Shown here piece after piece: positions 16,755-24,453 of a stretch of 64,000 bases of DNA. The number at the start of each line of letters is the position of its first letter. The stretch's first letter is position 1. The stretch is from Modestobacter sp. Leaf380 (GTDB lineage Bacteria > Actinomycetota > Actinomycetes > Mycobacteriales > Geodermatophilaceae), in NCBI RefSeq assembly GCF_001424485.1, contig NZ_LMQC01000004.1, positions 22,408 to 86,407 on the forward strand, in the 5' to 3' direction. A program made the translations under genes and the position numbers. The notes beneath the pieces were generated by a model that saw only the letters and a program-made list of their open reading frames with translations, had not been told where the DNA came from and made no database searches.

Positions 16755-17776
16755 AGCAGCCACCAGCCCACGAGCGACCCCGCGGCGATCGCCACGACCA
16801 GGGTGACCGGGGCGAACCGGACGGCGAACCGGCTGCCGAAGGTGCCCGCCTGCAGCGCGATCAGCTTGACGTCGACGGCCGGGCCGACGACGAGGAAGAC
16901 CAGCCGCGCGGTGAGGGAGAACGAGGTGAGCCCGGCCGCGACGAACGCGTCGGCCTCCGAGCAGATGGCCAGCACCACGGCCAGCGCGGCCAGCACCAGC
17001 ACCGCGAGCACCGGCTCGGCGGCCACGGCGTCCAGCCACTCCCGGGGGACGACGACGTTCAGCGTGGCGGCGGTGAGGCCCCCGACGACCAGGTAGCCAC
17101 CGGCGTGCACCAGGTCGTGCTGCACCGCGCCGAGGAACGCGGCCGCCCGGTGGCCGCCGGCCTCGTGCACCGAGCGGGCCGGCATGCGCAGCCACTCCCC
17201 CCGGCCGAACGCCGACCACAGCCAGCCCATGGTCACCGCGACCGCCATCGAGGCCAGGAACCGGGCCAGCACCATCTCCGGGTCCCCGGGGAAGGCGACC
17301 GCGGTGGCGACCAGCACGACGGGGTTGACCGCGGGCGCCGACAGCAGGAAGGCCAGCGCGGCAGCCGGGGTCACGCCGCGGCGGACGAGGCTGCCGGCCA
17401 CCGGCACCGAGGCGCACTCGCACCCGGGCAGCACCAGCCCGGCGGCACCGGCGACCGGGACGGCCAGCGCCGGGCGGCGCGGGAGCGCCCGGGCGAAGAA
17501 CGAGGGTGGCACCAGCGTGCCGATCGCCGCGGACAGCCCGACGCCCAGCACGAGGAAGGGCAGCGCCTGCAGGCAGACCGCCACGAACACCGTCGCCCAG
17601 GCGCGCAGGGCCGGTGCGTCGAAGGCGCCGGGCAGCAGGAACCGGGCGGCGACGACGGCCAGCAGGGCCACCACCAGCACGTCGGTCGACCGGGTGCCTC
17701 CACCGCGGCCCCGGTCCAGGCCACTCCCCCGGGACGGACGGAGCCCGAGGTCGGGCGGACCGGACACGGCACCCAC
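16751..17776 (-). CDS. ycgR: UPF0718/YcgR family permease
   Basis: 341 residues with about eight membrane helices. The conserved PGCECASVPVAG motif (117-128) in the first half places Cys119 and Cys121 in or near a helix. The second half repeats the fold with a CSEADAFVAAG segment. The length and Cys motif match the UPF0718 permease family, which pairs with YcgQ and is a recurring Zur target. GTG 17776 gives a Gly/Arg-rich cytoplasmic tail of about 30 residues; a later start is possible. The gene diverges from the PacL/P-type ATPase pair across a Zur-like site. Confidence 0.85.
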   Translation of the reverse strand: MGAVSGPPDLGLRPSRGSGLDRGRGGGTRSTDVLVVALLAVVAARFLLPGAFDAPALRAWATVFVAVCLQALPFLVLGVGLSAAIGTLVPPSFFARALPRRPALAVPVAGAAGLVLPGCECASVPVAGSLVRRGVTPAAALAFLLSAPAVNPVVLVATAVAFPGDPEMVLARFLASMAVAVTMGWLWSAFGRGEWLRMPARSVHEAGGHRAAAFLGAVQHDLVHAGGYLVVGGLTAATLNVVVPREWLDAVAAEPVLAVLVLAALAVVLAICSEADAFVAAGLTSFSLTARLVFLVVGPAVDVKLIALQAGTFGSRFAVRFAPVTLVVAIAAGSLVGWWLL

Positions 17777-17785
17777 CCCCCTCGG

Positions 17786-17805
17786 TGAACATGGTTCCCA
17801 CTACC
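17786..17805 (+). promoter_or_regulatory. Zur-like operator C (between ycgR and pacL/ctpC genes)
   Basis: TGAACATGGTTCCCACTACC shares ATGGTTCCC and the leading TGA with site B at 21435. It lies 10 bp upstream of the ycgR start on one side and overlaps a TACCGT -10-like box (17802-17807) for the plus-strand genes on the other. Symmetry is weaker than in site A. Confidence 0.5.
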
Positions 17806-17855
17806 GTTGTCGCGCACACTGTCGCACGACCCACCCCCTGAACGAGGAGCTCCCG

Positions 17856-18167
17856 TTGGCCGAGTCGAAGAAGTCCCGCACCTCCGGCGCCGGGTCCCTG
17901 CTGCGCAAGGCCGTCGGCACCGTGGCCACCGGCGTCGTCGGCGTCCTGGTCGTCCGCGCCGCCGAGCGCGGCGAGTCCGGCAGCCTGCCGAAGAAGGCCG
18001 CTGTCGGCGCCACCAAGCTGGGCATCCTGGGTGCCCGCCGGGCCGAGACCGCGGTGGAGAAGGCCCGCCTGGCCGCCGGCGACGTCCGCGCGCAGGCCTA
18101 CGCCGACCTGGGCGAGCAGGCCCCGCCGCCGGCCGACCGGGCCGCCGGGCACGACCACAGCCACTGA
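17856..18167 (+). CDS. PacL-like (DUF1490-type) metal chaperone of a P-type ATPase
   Basis: 103 residues starting at TTG 17856, which has a strong GAGGAG six bases before it. There is a short basic N-terminus, a hydrophobic helix at about 16-35 (VGTVATGVVGVLVV), then a charged helical segment (AETAVEKARLAAGDVRAQ), and a C-terminal His cluster HDHSH. This layout fits the PacL/DUF1490 proteins that anchor in the membrane and scaffold CtpC-type ATPases in mycobacteria. Its stop overlaps the ATPase start (TGATG), supporting the pairing. The family call rests on architecture and context, not alignment. Confidence 0.65.
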   Translation: MAESKKSRTSGAGSLLRKAVGTVATGVVGVLVVRAAERGESGSLPKKAAVGATKLGILGARRAETAVEKARLAAGDVRAQAYADLGEQAPPPADRAAGHDHSH

Positions 18168-20395
18168 TGGCCCGCCGCACCCCGGTCCCCGCCGTCGTCC
18201 TGAGGTCAGCCACCCCGGAGCCGCCCCCGCCGACCCCCGCACAGGCACCCGCCCCGCGCGTCGTCAGCGACGTCGCCGGCCGGGTCCGGCTGCACGCCCC
18301 GTGGCTCACCGGCTCGCCGTCCCGCGCGGTGCTGGTCGAGGACGCCCTGGACGAGCTCCCCGGGGTGCTCGCGGCGCAGGCCCACCCGGTCACCGGCCAC
18401 GTGCTGGTCTGGCTGGACGCCGACGCCCACCGCGCCGACGTGCTCGCCGCCGTCTCGGCCGTCGCCGACCGGCCCGCGGACGCCGTCGTCGCCCGCCGCC
18501 CGCGCTCGGCCGACGTGACCAACGGCGAGCTGCTGCGCATCGGCGTGGGCGGTGCCACACTGCTGCTGCTCGGCGTCCGCCGCTACGGGCTGGGCCGCCC
18601 GCCCGTGCTGTCCGGGCAGAGCCGGTTCGCCGCCAGCGTGGTCACCCTCTTCACCGGCTACCCGTTCCTCAAGGGCGCCGTCGGCGCGCTCACCGGCAAG
18701 CGCACCGCGGGCACCGACGCGCTGGTCACCGCCGCCACCGTGGCCAGCCTGCTGCTGCGCGAGAACGTCGTGGCACTCACCGTGCTGTGGCTGCTCAACA
18801 TCGGGGAGTGGCTGCAGGACCTCACCCTGCGCCGCACCCGCAACGCGATCTCCGCCCTGCTGGCCGGCACCGAGTCCACCGCGTGGGTCCTGGTGGGCGA
18901 CAGCACGTCTGCCGTGGAGCAGCAGGTCGACCTGGCCCGGCTCCGCGTCGGGGACCTGGTCGTCGTCCACGAGCAGGCCACCATCGCCGTGGACGGCGAG
19001 GTCGTCGAGGGCGACGGCGTCGTCGACCAGGCCGCCATCACCGGCGAGCCGCTGCCGGTCGCGGTCACCGCCGGGTCCACCGTGCACGCCGGGTCGGTGA
19101 ACCTGCGCGGCCGGATCGTCGTGCGCGCCTCGGCCACCGGCTCGGACACCGCGATCGGCCGGATCATCGCCCGGGTCGAGCAGGCCACCGACGACCGCGC
19201 CCCGATCCAGACCGTGGGCGACGAGTTCTCCCGCCGGTTCGTGCCGGCGTCCTTCGCGCTGGCGGCCCTCACCTGGCTGGTCACGCGCGACGTCCGCCGG
19301 GCGATGACCATGCTGCTGGTGGCCTGCCCCTGCGCGGTCGGGCTCTCCACCCCGACCGCGGTGAGCGCCGCCATCGGCAACGGCGCCTCCCGCGGCGTGC
19401 TGATCAAGGGCGGCGCGCACCTGGAGGCGGCCGGCCGGATCGACGCCGTGGTGTTCGACAAGACCGGGACGCTGACCGTGGGACGCCCCGTCGTCACCAA
19501 CGTGGTGTCCTTCTCCCCCGACTGGGAGCCCGAGCAGGTCCTGGGCTACGCGGCCAGCTCGGAGATCCACTCCCGGCACCCGCTGGCCCAGGCGGTCATC
19601 CGCTCCACCGAGGAGCGGCACGTCTTCATCCCCCCGCACGAGGAGTGCGAGGTCCTGCTGGGCCTGGGGATGCGCACCCAGGCCGACGGCCGCGTGCTGC
19701 TGCTGGGCAGCGAGGCGCTGATGGCCGCCGAGGGCGTGGCGGTCGGCGAGGAGGCGCTGGGCTGGCTGGCCACCCTGCGCGGACGGACCGAGACCCCGCT
19801 GCTGCTGGCCGTCGACGGCGAGCTCGTGGGGCTGGTGAGCCTGCTCGACGAGGTCCGCGAGGAAGCCGCCGAGGTGCTGGCGACGCTGCGGGCCACCGGG
19901 GTGCGCCGGATCGTCATGCTGACCGGGGACCACGCGGCCAGCGCGGCCGCCGTGGCCGAGCGCCTGGGCATCACCGAGTGGCGCGCGGAGGTCCTGCCCG
20001 AGGACAAGCAGGACGTGGTCACCGCGCTGCAGGCCGAGGGGTACACGGTCGCGGTGGTCGGCGACGGCACCAACGACGCCCCCGCCCTGGCCGCGGCCGA
20101 CATCGGCATCGCGATGGGCGTCTCGGGCACCGACGTCGCCGTCGAGACCGCCGACGTCGCCCTGGTCGGGGACGACCTGCGGCACCTGCTGGACCTGCGC
20201 GACCTGGGCGGCGCGACCCTGGGGATCGTGCGGCAGAACTACGGGCTGTCCATCGCGGTCAACGGCGTCGGGCTGGTCGTCGCCGGGGCCGGGGCGCTGT
20301 CCCCGGTGCTGGCCGCGGTGCTGCACAACGCCAGCTCGGTGGCCGTGGCGGTCAACTCCGCCCGCCTCGTCCGCCACCGCGGCACCCCCCGCTGA
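18167..20395 (+). CDS. CtpC-like P1B-type heavy-metal ATPase
   Basis: 742 residues. A degenerate N-terminal metal domain (about 31-105) lacks CxxC. Then come membrane helices, the actuator TGEP (292-295), the membrane metal site CPC (387-389), phosphorylation DKTGT (431-435), the HP pair (471-472), TGDH, and the hinge GDGTNDAP (632-639). This pattern fits the mycobacterial CtpC group that exports zinc or supplies manganese/zinc to secreted proteins. The overlap with the PacL-like gene makes a functional couple. A 20-bp hairpin follows the stop. Zinc is the most likely ion given the neighbours; manganese is the alternative. Confidence 0.9.
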   Translation: MARRTPVPAVVLRSATPEPPPPTPAQAPAPRVVSDVAGRVRLHAPWLTGSPSRAVLVEDALDELPGVLAAQAHPVTGHVLVWLDADAHRADVLAAVSAVADRPADAVVARRPRSADVTNGELLRIGVGGATLLLLGVRRYGLGRPPVLSGQSRFAASVVTLFTGYPFLKGAVGALTGKRTAGTDALVTAATVASLLLRENVVALTVLWLLNIGEWLQDLTLRRTRNAISALLAGTESTAWVLVGDSTSAVEQQVDLARLRVGDLVVVHEQATIAVDGEVVEGDGVVDQAAITGEPLPVAVTAGSTVHAGSVNLRGRIVVRASATGSDTAIGRIIARVEQATDDRAPIQTVGDEFSRRFVPASFALAALTWLVTRDVRRAMTMLLVACPCAVGLSTPTAVSAAIGNGASRGVLIKGGAHLEAAGRIDAVVFDKTGTLTVGRPVVTNVVSFSPDWEPEQVLGYAASSEIHSRHPLAQAVIRSTEERHVFIPPHEECEVLLGLGMRTQADGRVLLLGSEALMAAEGVAVGEEALGWLATLRGRTETPLLLAVDGELVGLVSLLDEVREEAAEVLATLRATGVRRIVMLTGDHAASAAAVAERLGITEWRAEVLPEDKQDVVTALQAEGYTVAVVGDGTNDAPALAAADIGIAMGVSGTDVAVETADVALVGDDLRHLLDLRDLGGATLGIVRQNYGLSIAVNGVGLVVAGAGALSPVLAAVLHNASSVAVAVNSARLVRHRGTPR

Positions 20396-20406
20396 CCCCC
20401 GAGGCA

Positions 20407-20458
20407 AAGGAAGCTCCACACCCCCCGGTGAGCCCGATGGGGGGTGTGGAGCTTCCTT
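20407..20458. terminator. Strong bidirectional terminator
   Basis: 20-bp perfect stem (20407-20426 with 20439-20458, beginning AAGGAAGCTCC) and a 12-base loop. It separates the P-type ATPase from the convergent ribosomal-protein operon. The outer A/T-richer base of the stem gives a short T-rich end in both directions. Confidence 0.85.
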
Positions 20459-20480
20459 CGCCTGCACCTGGGTACGCGGG

Positions 20481-20705
20481 TCAGCGGCCCTTCGAGGGGT
20501 AGGGCAGCAGGGCCATCTCGCGGGCGTTCTTGATCGCCCGGGCGACGTCGCGGTGCGCCTTGGGGTCCAGGCCGGTGACCCGGCGGGCACGGATCTTGCC
20601 GCGGTCGGAGACGAAGGTGCGCAGGAACTGCACGTCCTTCCAGTCGACCGGACCGTCCAACCGCCGGCGCTTCCTCGGCCGCGGCGGGCGCGGGGCCGGG
20701 GTCAC
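20481..20705 (-). CDS. rpsR2: Ribosomal protein bS18, alternative zinc-independent form
   Basis: 74 residues with the S18 signatures [18 protein letters not shown] and RRVTGL near the middle and [15 protein letters not shown] at the end. There is no cysteine, as expected for the C-minus paralogue made under zinc limitation. ATG overlaps the S14 stop. It is the last gene of an L28-L33-S14-S18 operon. Confidence 0.95.
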   Translation of the reverse strand: MTPAPRPPRPRKRRRLDGPVDWKDVQFLRTFVSDRGKIRARRVTGLDPKAHRDVARAIKNAREMALLPYPSKGR

Positions 20706-21001
20706 CAGCTGCTCTTGGTGATGCCGGGGAGCTGGCCGTCGTGGGCCATCTCCCGGAACCGGATGCGGGACAGCCCGAACGCCCGCAGGTGCCCGCGCGG
20801 GCGGCCGTCGACGGCGTCCCGGTTGCGCACCCGGGTGGCGCTGGCGTCGCGGGGCATCCGCTGCAGGGCCGCCTGGGCGGCGGCGCGTTCGACGTCGGTG
20901 CCGGTGCGGACGACCTGCTTCAACGCGGCGCGGCGCTCGGCGTACCGGGCGACGACGAGCCGGCGCCGGTCGTTCGCGGCGACCTTCGAGGCCTTGGCCA
21001 T
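20702..21001 (-). CDS. rpsN2: Ribosomal protein uS14, zinc-independent form
   Basis: 99 residues, the long S14 type: [14 protein letters not shown] start, [17 protein letters not shown], and [15 protein letters not shown] near the C-terminus. It has no cysteine, so it lacks the CxxC zinc site of the short S14 form. The operon spacing to L33 is 1 bp. Replaces the zinc-binding paralogue in the 30S subunit when zinc is scarce. Confidence 0.96.
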   Translation of the reverse strand: MAKASKVAANDRRRLVVARYAERRAALKQVVRTGTDVERAAAQAALQRMPRDASATRVRNRDAVDGRPRGHLRAFGLSRIRFREMAHDGQLPGITKSSW

Positions 21002-21002
21002 G

Positions 21003-21170
21003 TCAGCGGTCCTCCTTGAACTCGACGTGCCGGCGCACGACCGGGTCGTACTTGCGCAGCACCAGCCGGTCGGGGTCGTTGCGGCGGTTCTTGCGGGTCA
21101 CGTACGTGTAGCCCGTCCCGGCGGTGGACTTGAGCTTGATCACCGGCCGGACGTCGGTGGCCCGGGCCAT
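21003..21170 (-). CDS. rpmG2: Ribosomal protein bL33, zinc-independent form
   Basis: 55 residues beginning [18 protein letters not shown], with [21 protein letters not shown] as the body. The two CxxC pairs of zinc-binding L33 are absent. The ATG at 21170 overlaps the L28 stop (ATGA). Confidence 0.96.
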   Translation of the reverse strand: MARATDVRPVIKLKSTAGTGYTYVTRKNRRNDPDRLVLRKYDPVVRRHVEFKEDR

Positions 21171-21418
21171 CAGACCCGCCCGCCGGTGAGCGAGCGCTCG
21201 CGCTTCACCCGGGCCCAGACGGACTCGATGCCCTGGACGTCGATGGTCTTGATGCCTCGGGTGGACACGGTGAGCCGGACGAACCGGTTCTCGCTGGGCA
21301 CCCAGAAGCGCTTGCGTTGCAGGTTGGGGTCGAAGCGGCGGTTGGTCCGCCGGTGGGAGTGGCTCACGGCCTTGCCGAAGGTGGGACGGCGGCCGGTCAC
21401 CTCGCAGAAGGTGGTCAT
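21170..21418 (-). CDS. rpmB2: Ribosomal protein bL28, alternative form
   Basis: 82 residues: [20 protein letters not shown], then the [12 protein letters not shown] and [11 protein letters not shown] segments of L28. One Cys remains at position 5 and no CxxC pair is present. First gene of the operon. Its ATG lies 8 nt after a TAGGGT -10 box and just beyond Zur-like operator B, so the mRNA is probably leaderless and Zur-repressed. L28-L33-S14-S18 is a standard Zur regulon unit in actinobacteria. Confidence 0.96.
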   Translation of the reverse strand: MTTFCEVTGRRPTFGKAVSHSHRRTNRRFDPNLQRKRFWVPSENRFVRLTVSTRGIKTIDVQGIESVWARVKRERSLTGGRV

Positions 21419-21427
21419 GGCGGACCA

Positions 21428-21462
21428 CCCTAGATGACAATGGTTCCCGTCTTCATCTAGGG
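21428..21462. promoter_or_regulatory. Divergent promoters with Zur-like operator B
   Basis: A 10-bp inverted repeat (CCCTAGATGA ... TCATCTAGGG) encloses TGACAATGGTTCCCGTCTTC (21435-21454). Each arm contains a TAGGGT -10 box facing outward: 21427-21432 towards rpmB2 and 21458-21463 towards the COG0523 gene. The start codons are 8 and 6 nt beyond. A -35-like ATGACA (21434-21439) lies 18 bp from the plus-strand -10. One bound repressor would shut both leaderless promoters. Confidence 0.75.
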
Positions 21463-21469
21463 TCTGGGC

Positions 21470-22708
21470 ATGCCCACTCCCCTCGTCCTCGTCACCGGCG
21501 TGCACCGCGCGCTGAGCGCCCGGGCCGCGGCCGACCTGCTCACCCCGGGCTCCGTGCTCGTGCACCACGACGTCGGCCGGCTCGACCAGGGCGTCGTCGT
21601 CCGCACCGTGCAGGCCGCCGGCGCCCCCGCCGAGACCACCGCCCTCGAACTCGCCCACGGCTGCCTGTCCTGCACGCTGCGCCTGGACGTCCTCCCGCTG
21701 CTGCACACCCTGGGCACCCGCCCCGACGTCGCCCGCGTCGTCCTCCAGCTCGACCCGGCCCTGGAGCCCGAGCACCTGTGCTGGTCCCTCGGCCACCTGC
21801 CACTCGACGACGGCGGCACCGCCTCCGACGCGGTCACCGTCGAAGCCGTCGTCGCGGTGCTGGAGCAGGCGACCTGGCTCGAGGACGTCACCGGTGAGGA
21901 CACGATGGCCGACCGCGGGCTGGCCGCCACCGCCGACGACGAGCGGACCCTGGCCCAGGTCGCCCTCGGCCAGGTCGGGATGGCCGACGTCGTCCTGCTG
22001 GCCGGGCCGCCGGTCGACGACTGGACCGCCGTCCGGCTGCACGCGGTGCTGGAGCGCTGGGTGCCGGCCGCCCGGCTCGGGTCGATCGAGCACTGGACCC
22101 CCGAGCGGGTCCTCGCCGGCCTGGACGGCTCCGCCCGACGCGGCCGACCGCACTCCCCGCACGCCCCGCTGCTGGCCGGGCAGCCCCGCCTGGACACCGA
22201 CGCCGGGGTGCAGCTGGTCCGCTTCACCGCCGCGCGCCCGTTCCACCCCGAACGCCTGCACGAGGCCTTCGACGTGCTGCTGGACGGCGTCGTGGGCAGC
22301 CGTGGCCGGCTGTGGCTGGCCACCCAGGGCGAGCGTGCCGTGTGGCTGGAGTCCGCCGGCGGCGGCCTGCAGGTCGGGGACGCCGGCCCGTGGCTGGCCA
22401 CCCTGGGCGACGACGCCGAGCTGTGGGCCCAGGTGGACCCGGAGCGGCGGGCCGCGGCCGCGCTGCGCTGGGACCCGGTGCACGGCGACCGGGACGCCGC
22501 CCTCGTCGTGCTGGTGCACCGGCAGTCCCCCGACGTCGTCACCGACGCGCTGCGGGACGCCCTGCTCACCGACGCCGAGTTCGCCGCCGGCCCGGAGCTG
22601 TGGGCCACCTTCCCCGACCCGTTCGGCGACTGGCACGCCGACCCCTGCGAGGACAGCACCCCCGCCCCCGACCCCCGCAGCAGCACCCACCCCGAGGAGA
22701 ACCGATGA
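21470..22708 (+). CDS. COG0523 (CobW/ZNG1-like) protein, Zur-regulon member without Walker A
   Basis: 412 residues resembling mycobacterial Rv0106. It has [11 protein letters not shown] (62-71), where most COG0523 GTPases carry CxCC, and later [35 protein letters not shown] and WLESAGGG. The N-terminus has [13 protein letters not shown] in place of GxxxxGKT, so nucleotide binding is doubtful; Rv0106-type proteins share this loss. The role is presumably zinc handling under starvation. It is the first gene of COG0523-L31-L32, starting 6 nt after a TAGGGT box, and its stop overlaps the L31 start (ATGA). Confidence 0.9.
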   Translation: MPTPLVLVTGVHRALSARAAADLLTPGSVLVHHDVGRLDQGVVVRTVQAAGAPAETTALELAHGCLSCTLRLDVLPLLHTLGTRPDVARVVLQLDPALEPEHLCWSLGHLPLDDGGTASDAVTVEAVVAVLEQATWLEDVTGEDTMADRGLAATADDERTLAQVALGQVGMADVVLLAGPPVDDWTAVRLHAVLERWVPAARLGSIEHWTPERVLAGLDGSARRGRPHSPHAPLLAGQPRLDTDAGVQLVRFTAARPFHPERLHEAFDVLLDGVVGSRGRLWLATQGERAVWLESAGGGLQVGDAGPWLATLGDDAELWAQVDPERRAAAALRWDPVHGDRDAALVVLVHRQSPDVVTDALRDALLTDAEFAAGPELWATFPDPFGDWHADPCEDSTPAPDPRSSTHPEENR

Positions 22709-22986
22709 GAGACGGCATCCACCCCACCTACCGGACGGTGGCCTTCCGCGACACCGCCACCGGCACGGTCTTCCGCACCCGCTCGACGATCGCCGGCGGG
22801 CAGACCGGCGGGCAGACCGGCGGGCAGACCGGCGGGCAGACCATCGAGCTGGACGGCGAGACCCTGCCCGTGGTCACCGTGGACACCAGCAGCGCCTCGC
22901 ACCCGTTCTGGACCGGCAGCGCCCGGGTCCTGGACACCGCCGGCCGGGTGGAGAAGTTCCACGCGAAGTACGGACGGCGCGGCTGA
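22705..22986 (+). CDS. rpmE2: Ribosomal protein bL31 type B with GGQT repeat insert
   Basis: 93 residues. [16 protein letters not shown] and SHPFWTG...[11 protein letters not shown] mark type B L31, the zinc-free form. In the N-terminal half, where L31B normally has a short loop after TRSTI, four perfect GGQT copies are inserted, encoded by a 12-bp tandem repeat (22795-22842). GAGGAGA precedes the ATG, which overlaps the COG0523 stop. The insert adds about 12-16 flexible residues. Confidence 0.94.
   Translation: MRDGIHPTYRTVAFRDTATGTVFRTRSTIAGGQTGGQTGGQTGGQTIELDGETLPVVTVDTSSASHPFWTGSARVLDTAGRVEKFHAKYGRRG
22795..22842 (+). repeat. 12-bp in-frame tandem repeat, four copies
   Basis: GGCGGGCAGACC occurs four times without a mismatch inside rpmE2, coding GGQT each time. 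Identity suggests recent slippage expansion. Confidence 0.95.
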
Positions 22987-23153
22987 TGGCGGTCCCCAAG
23001 CGCCGGACGTCGAGGTCGAACACCCGGCACCGCCGCGCGCGGTGGAAGGCCACCCCGCCGCAGCTGGTGCCCGTGGTGGTCGACGGCGTCCGCCACCTGG
23101 TCCCGCGTCGCCTGGTCCGGGCCGCCCAGCGGGGCCTCCTGACCCTGGACTGA
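22986..23153 (+). CDS. rpmF2: Ribosomal protein bL32, zinc-independent form
   Basis: 55 residues starting [21 protein letters not shown], a clear L32 N-terminus. No cysteines are present where zinc-type L32 has C-x2-C pairs. The ATG overlaps the L31 stop (TGATG). It completes the Zur-type ribosomal set in this window: L28, L31, L32, L33, S14 and S18. Confidence 0.95.
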   Translation: MAVPKRRTSRSNTRHRRARWKATPPQLVPVVVDGVRHLVPRRLVRAAQRGLLTLD

Positions 23154-23226
23154 CCCTGGGCTGCCCGGCCCGACGACCCCCTGCCGAGGCTGGAGCCGGG
23201 CGGGGCGGAGGTGGCAGGGTGTCGCC

Positions 23227-23577
23227 ATGAGCACCCCGGCCGGCATCGACACCTCCGTCCCGCCCAGCGGCCCCGGCTGCGTCGAGTGCGAGGCCACCTC
23301 GTCCTGGTGGTTCCACCTGCGCCGCTGCGCGCAGTGCGGGCACGTCGGCTGCTGCGACGACTCGTTGAACAGGCACGCCACCGCGCACGCCGAGCAGACC
23401 GGGCACCCGGTCATCCAGAGCTTCGAGCCGGGCGAGGACTGGTTCTACGACTTCGGCACCGGTGGCGGGTTCGTCGGCCCGGAGCTGGCCGCGCCCACCA
23501 GCCACCCGGAGGAGCAGTCCGTCCCCGGCCCGGCCGACCGGGTGCCCGCCGACTGGGTCCGCCGCCTCGGCGGCTGA
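23227..23577 (+). CDS. UBP-type zinc-finger protein
   Basis: 116 residues. The ZnF-UBP pattern is visible: C-V-E-C (about 18-21), SSWWFHLRRCAQCGHVGCCDDS, NRHATAHAEQTGHPV, then a WFYDFGTGG segment. Cys and His spacing supports binding of up to three zinc ions. In eukaryotes the fold binds ubiquitin C-termini; in actinobacteria its function is unknown. It follows the zinc-free ribosomal genes by 73 bp on the same strand, so it may belong to the zinc locus, although no Zur-like box was seen just before it. Confidence 0.85.
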   Translation: MSTPAGIDTSVPPSGPGCVECEATSSWWFHLRRCAQCGHVGCCDDSLNRHATAHAEQTGHPVIQSFEPGEDWFYDFGTGGGFVGPELAAPTSHPEEQSVPGPADRVPADWVRRLGG

Positions 23578-23593
23578 CCCACCCGGGCGCCGG

Positions 23594-24418
23594 CTACTCC
23601 GGCAGCCGCTCCGCCAACCGCCGCAGGTCGGCCTCGGTGGCCGGCTCCAGCGGCAGGTGCGGCAGCACTCCGAGCACCTCCTCGCGCGCCAGTCCCTCCT
23701 CCACGAGGGCGTCCAGCACCCGGTCGACGTGGGTGGGCGGCACCGGCGTGGGCAGCCCCTCCAGCGCGACGGTGGCCAGGAAGACCGCGCCGGCCAGGTC
23801 CTCGGTGCGGGGCGCCGGGGCGGGCGGGCGCGGCGCGGCCTCCCGGGTCAGTGCCTCGGCGGCGCGCACCAGCGACAGCGGCACCCCCTCGGCCTCCACG
23901 AGCGCCAGGGAGGTGTCGCCGATCGCGGCGAGCACCAGGTGCTCGGCGTCGATGCGCAGCGGGGCCTCCCACTCCCCCGCCCGGACCACCGCGGCGGCAT
24001 CGGCCGGGTCCTCGCCCACCTCGTCGGCCAGCTCGGCCCAGGCGGCGGGCCGGGTCCGCCGCAGCCGCTCGCCGGCGCGCACGCAGGTCTCCAGCACGAA
24101 GGGCTCCAGGACGGCGACGTCGAACCGGTCGGCGTGGAGCACGCCCTCGGCGTCGACCATGTTCAGCGCGTCCCGGAAGCTGCCCGGCCGGGCGTCGCCC
24201 AGGTCGAGCCGGCCACCCTCCTCGTCGGCGAGGGGCTGGCCGTTCTCGGCCCGCACCCCGACGGTGGTCCCGCTGGCCACGAGCCGCCCGCGCCGGCGCA
24301 GGTGGTGCGGCCGGTCGCTGGTGCCCACCGCCCAGGCGCAGGCCTCGGCGATCAGCTCGGCCCCGCGCTCACGGAGGACCTCGCGGGTCAGCAGCGCCAT
24401 CTCGTCGATCTCGAACAC
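23594..24418 (-). CDS. Conserved hypothetical protein
   Basis: About 274 residues, acidic, Leu/Ala/Glu-rich, mainly helical. There is no signal peptide, no membrane segment and no motif I recognise. Recurrent LVRAAEALT- and LRRLAERL-like helices suggest a helical-bundle protein. GTG 24418 has GGGAGGA about ten bases upstream; ATG 24400 is an alternative. It ends 17 bp from the convergent zinc-finger gene and lies downstream of the HDOD gene on the same strand. Confidence 0.7.
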   Translation of the reverse strand: MFEIDEMALLTREVLRERGAELIAEACAWAVGTSDRPHHLRRRGRLVASGTTVGVRAENGQPLADEEGGRLDLGDARPGSFRDALNMVDAEGVLHADRFDVAVLEPFVLETCVRAGERLRRTRPAAWAELADEVGEDPADAAAVVRAGEWEAPLRIDAEHLVLAAIGDTSLALVEAEGVPLSLVRAAEALTREAAPRPPAPAPRTEDLAGAVFLATVALEGLPTPVPPTHVDRVLDALVEEGLAREEVLGVLPHLPLEPATEADLRRLAERLPE

Positions 24419-24453
24419 GCCCCCACTGTCCTCCCGGGGGCGCGCCCGCGCAC

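Noticed and set aside
17790..17792. ATG inside Zur-like site C as start of ycgR
   Set aside because: It is not in frame with the ycgR stop at 16751.
18206..20590. 794-residue minus-strand open frame
   Set aside because: Antisense to the P-type ATPase, whose motifs are complete on the plus strand.
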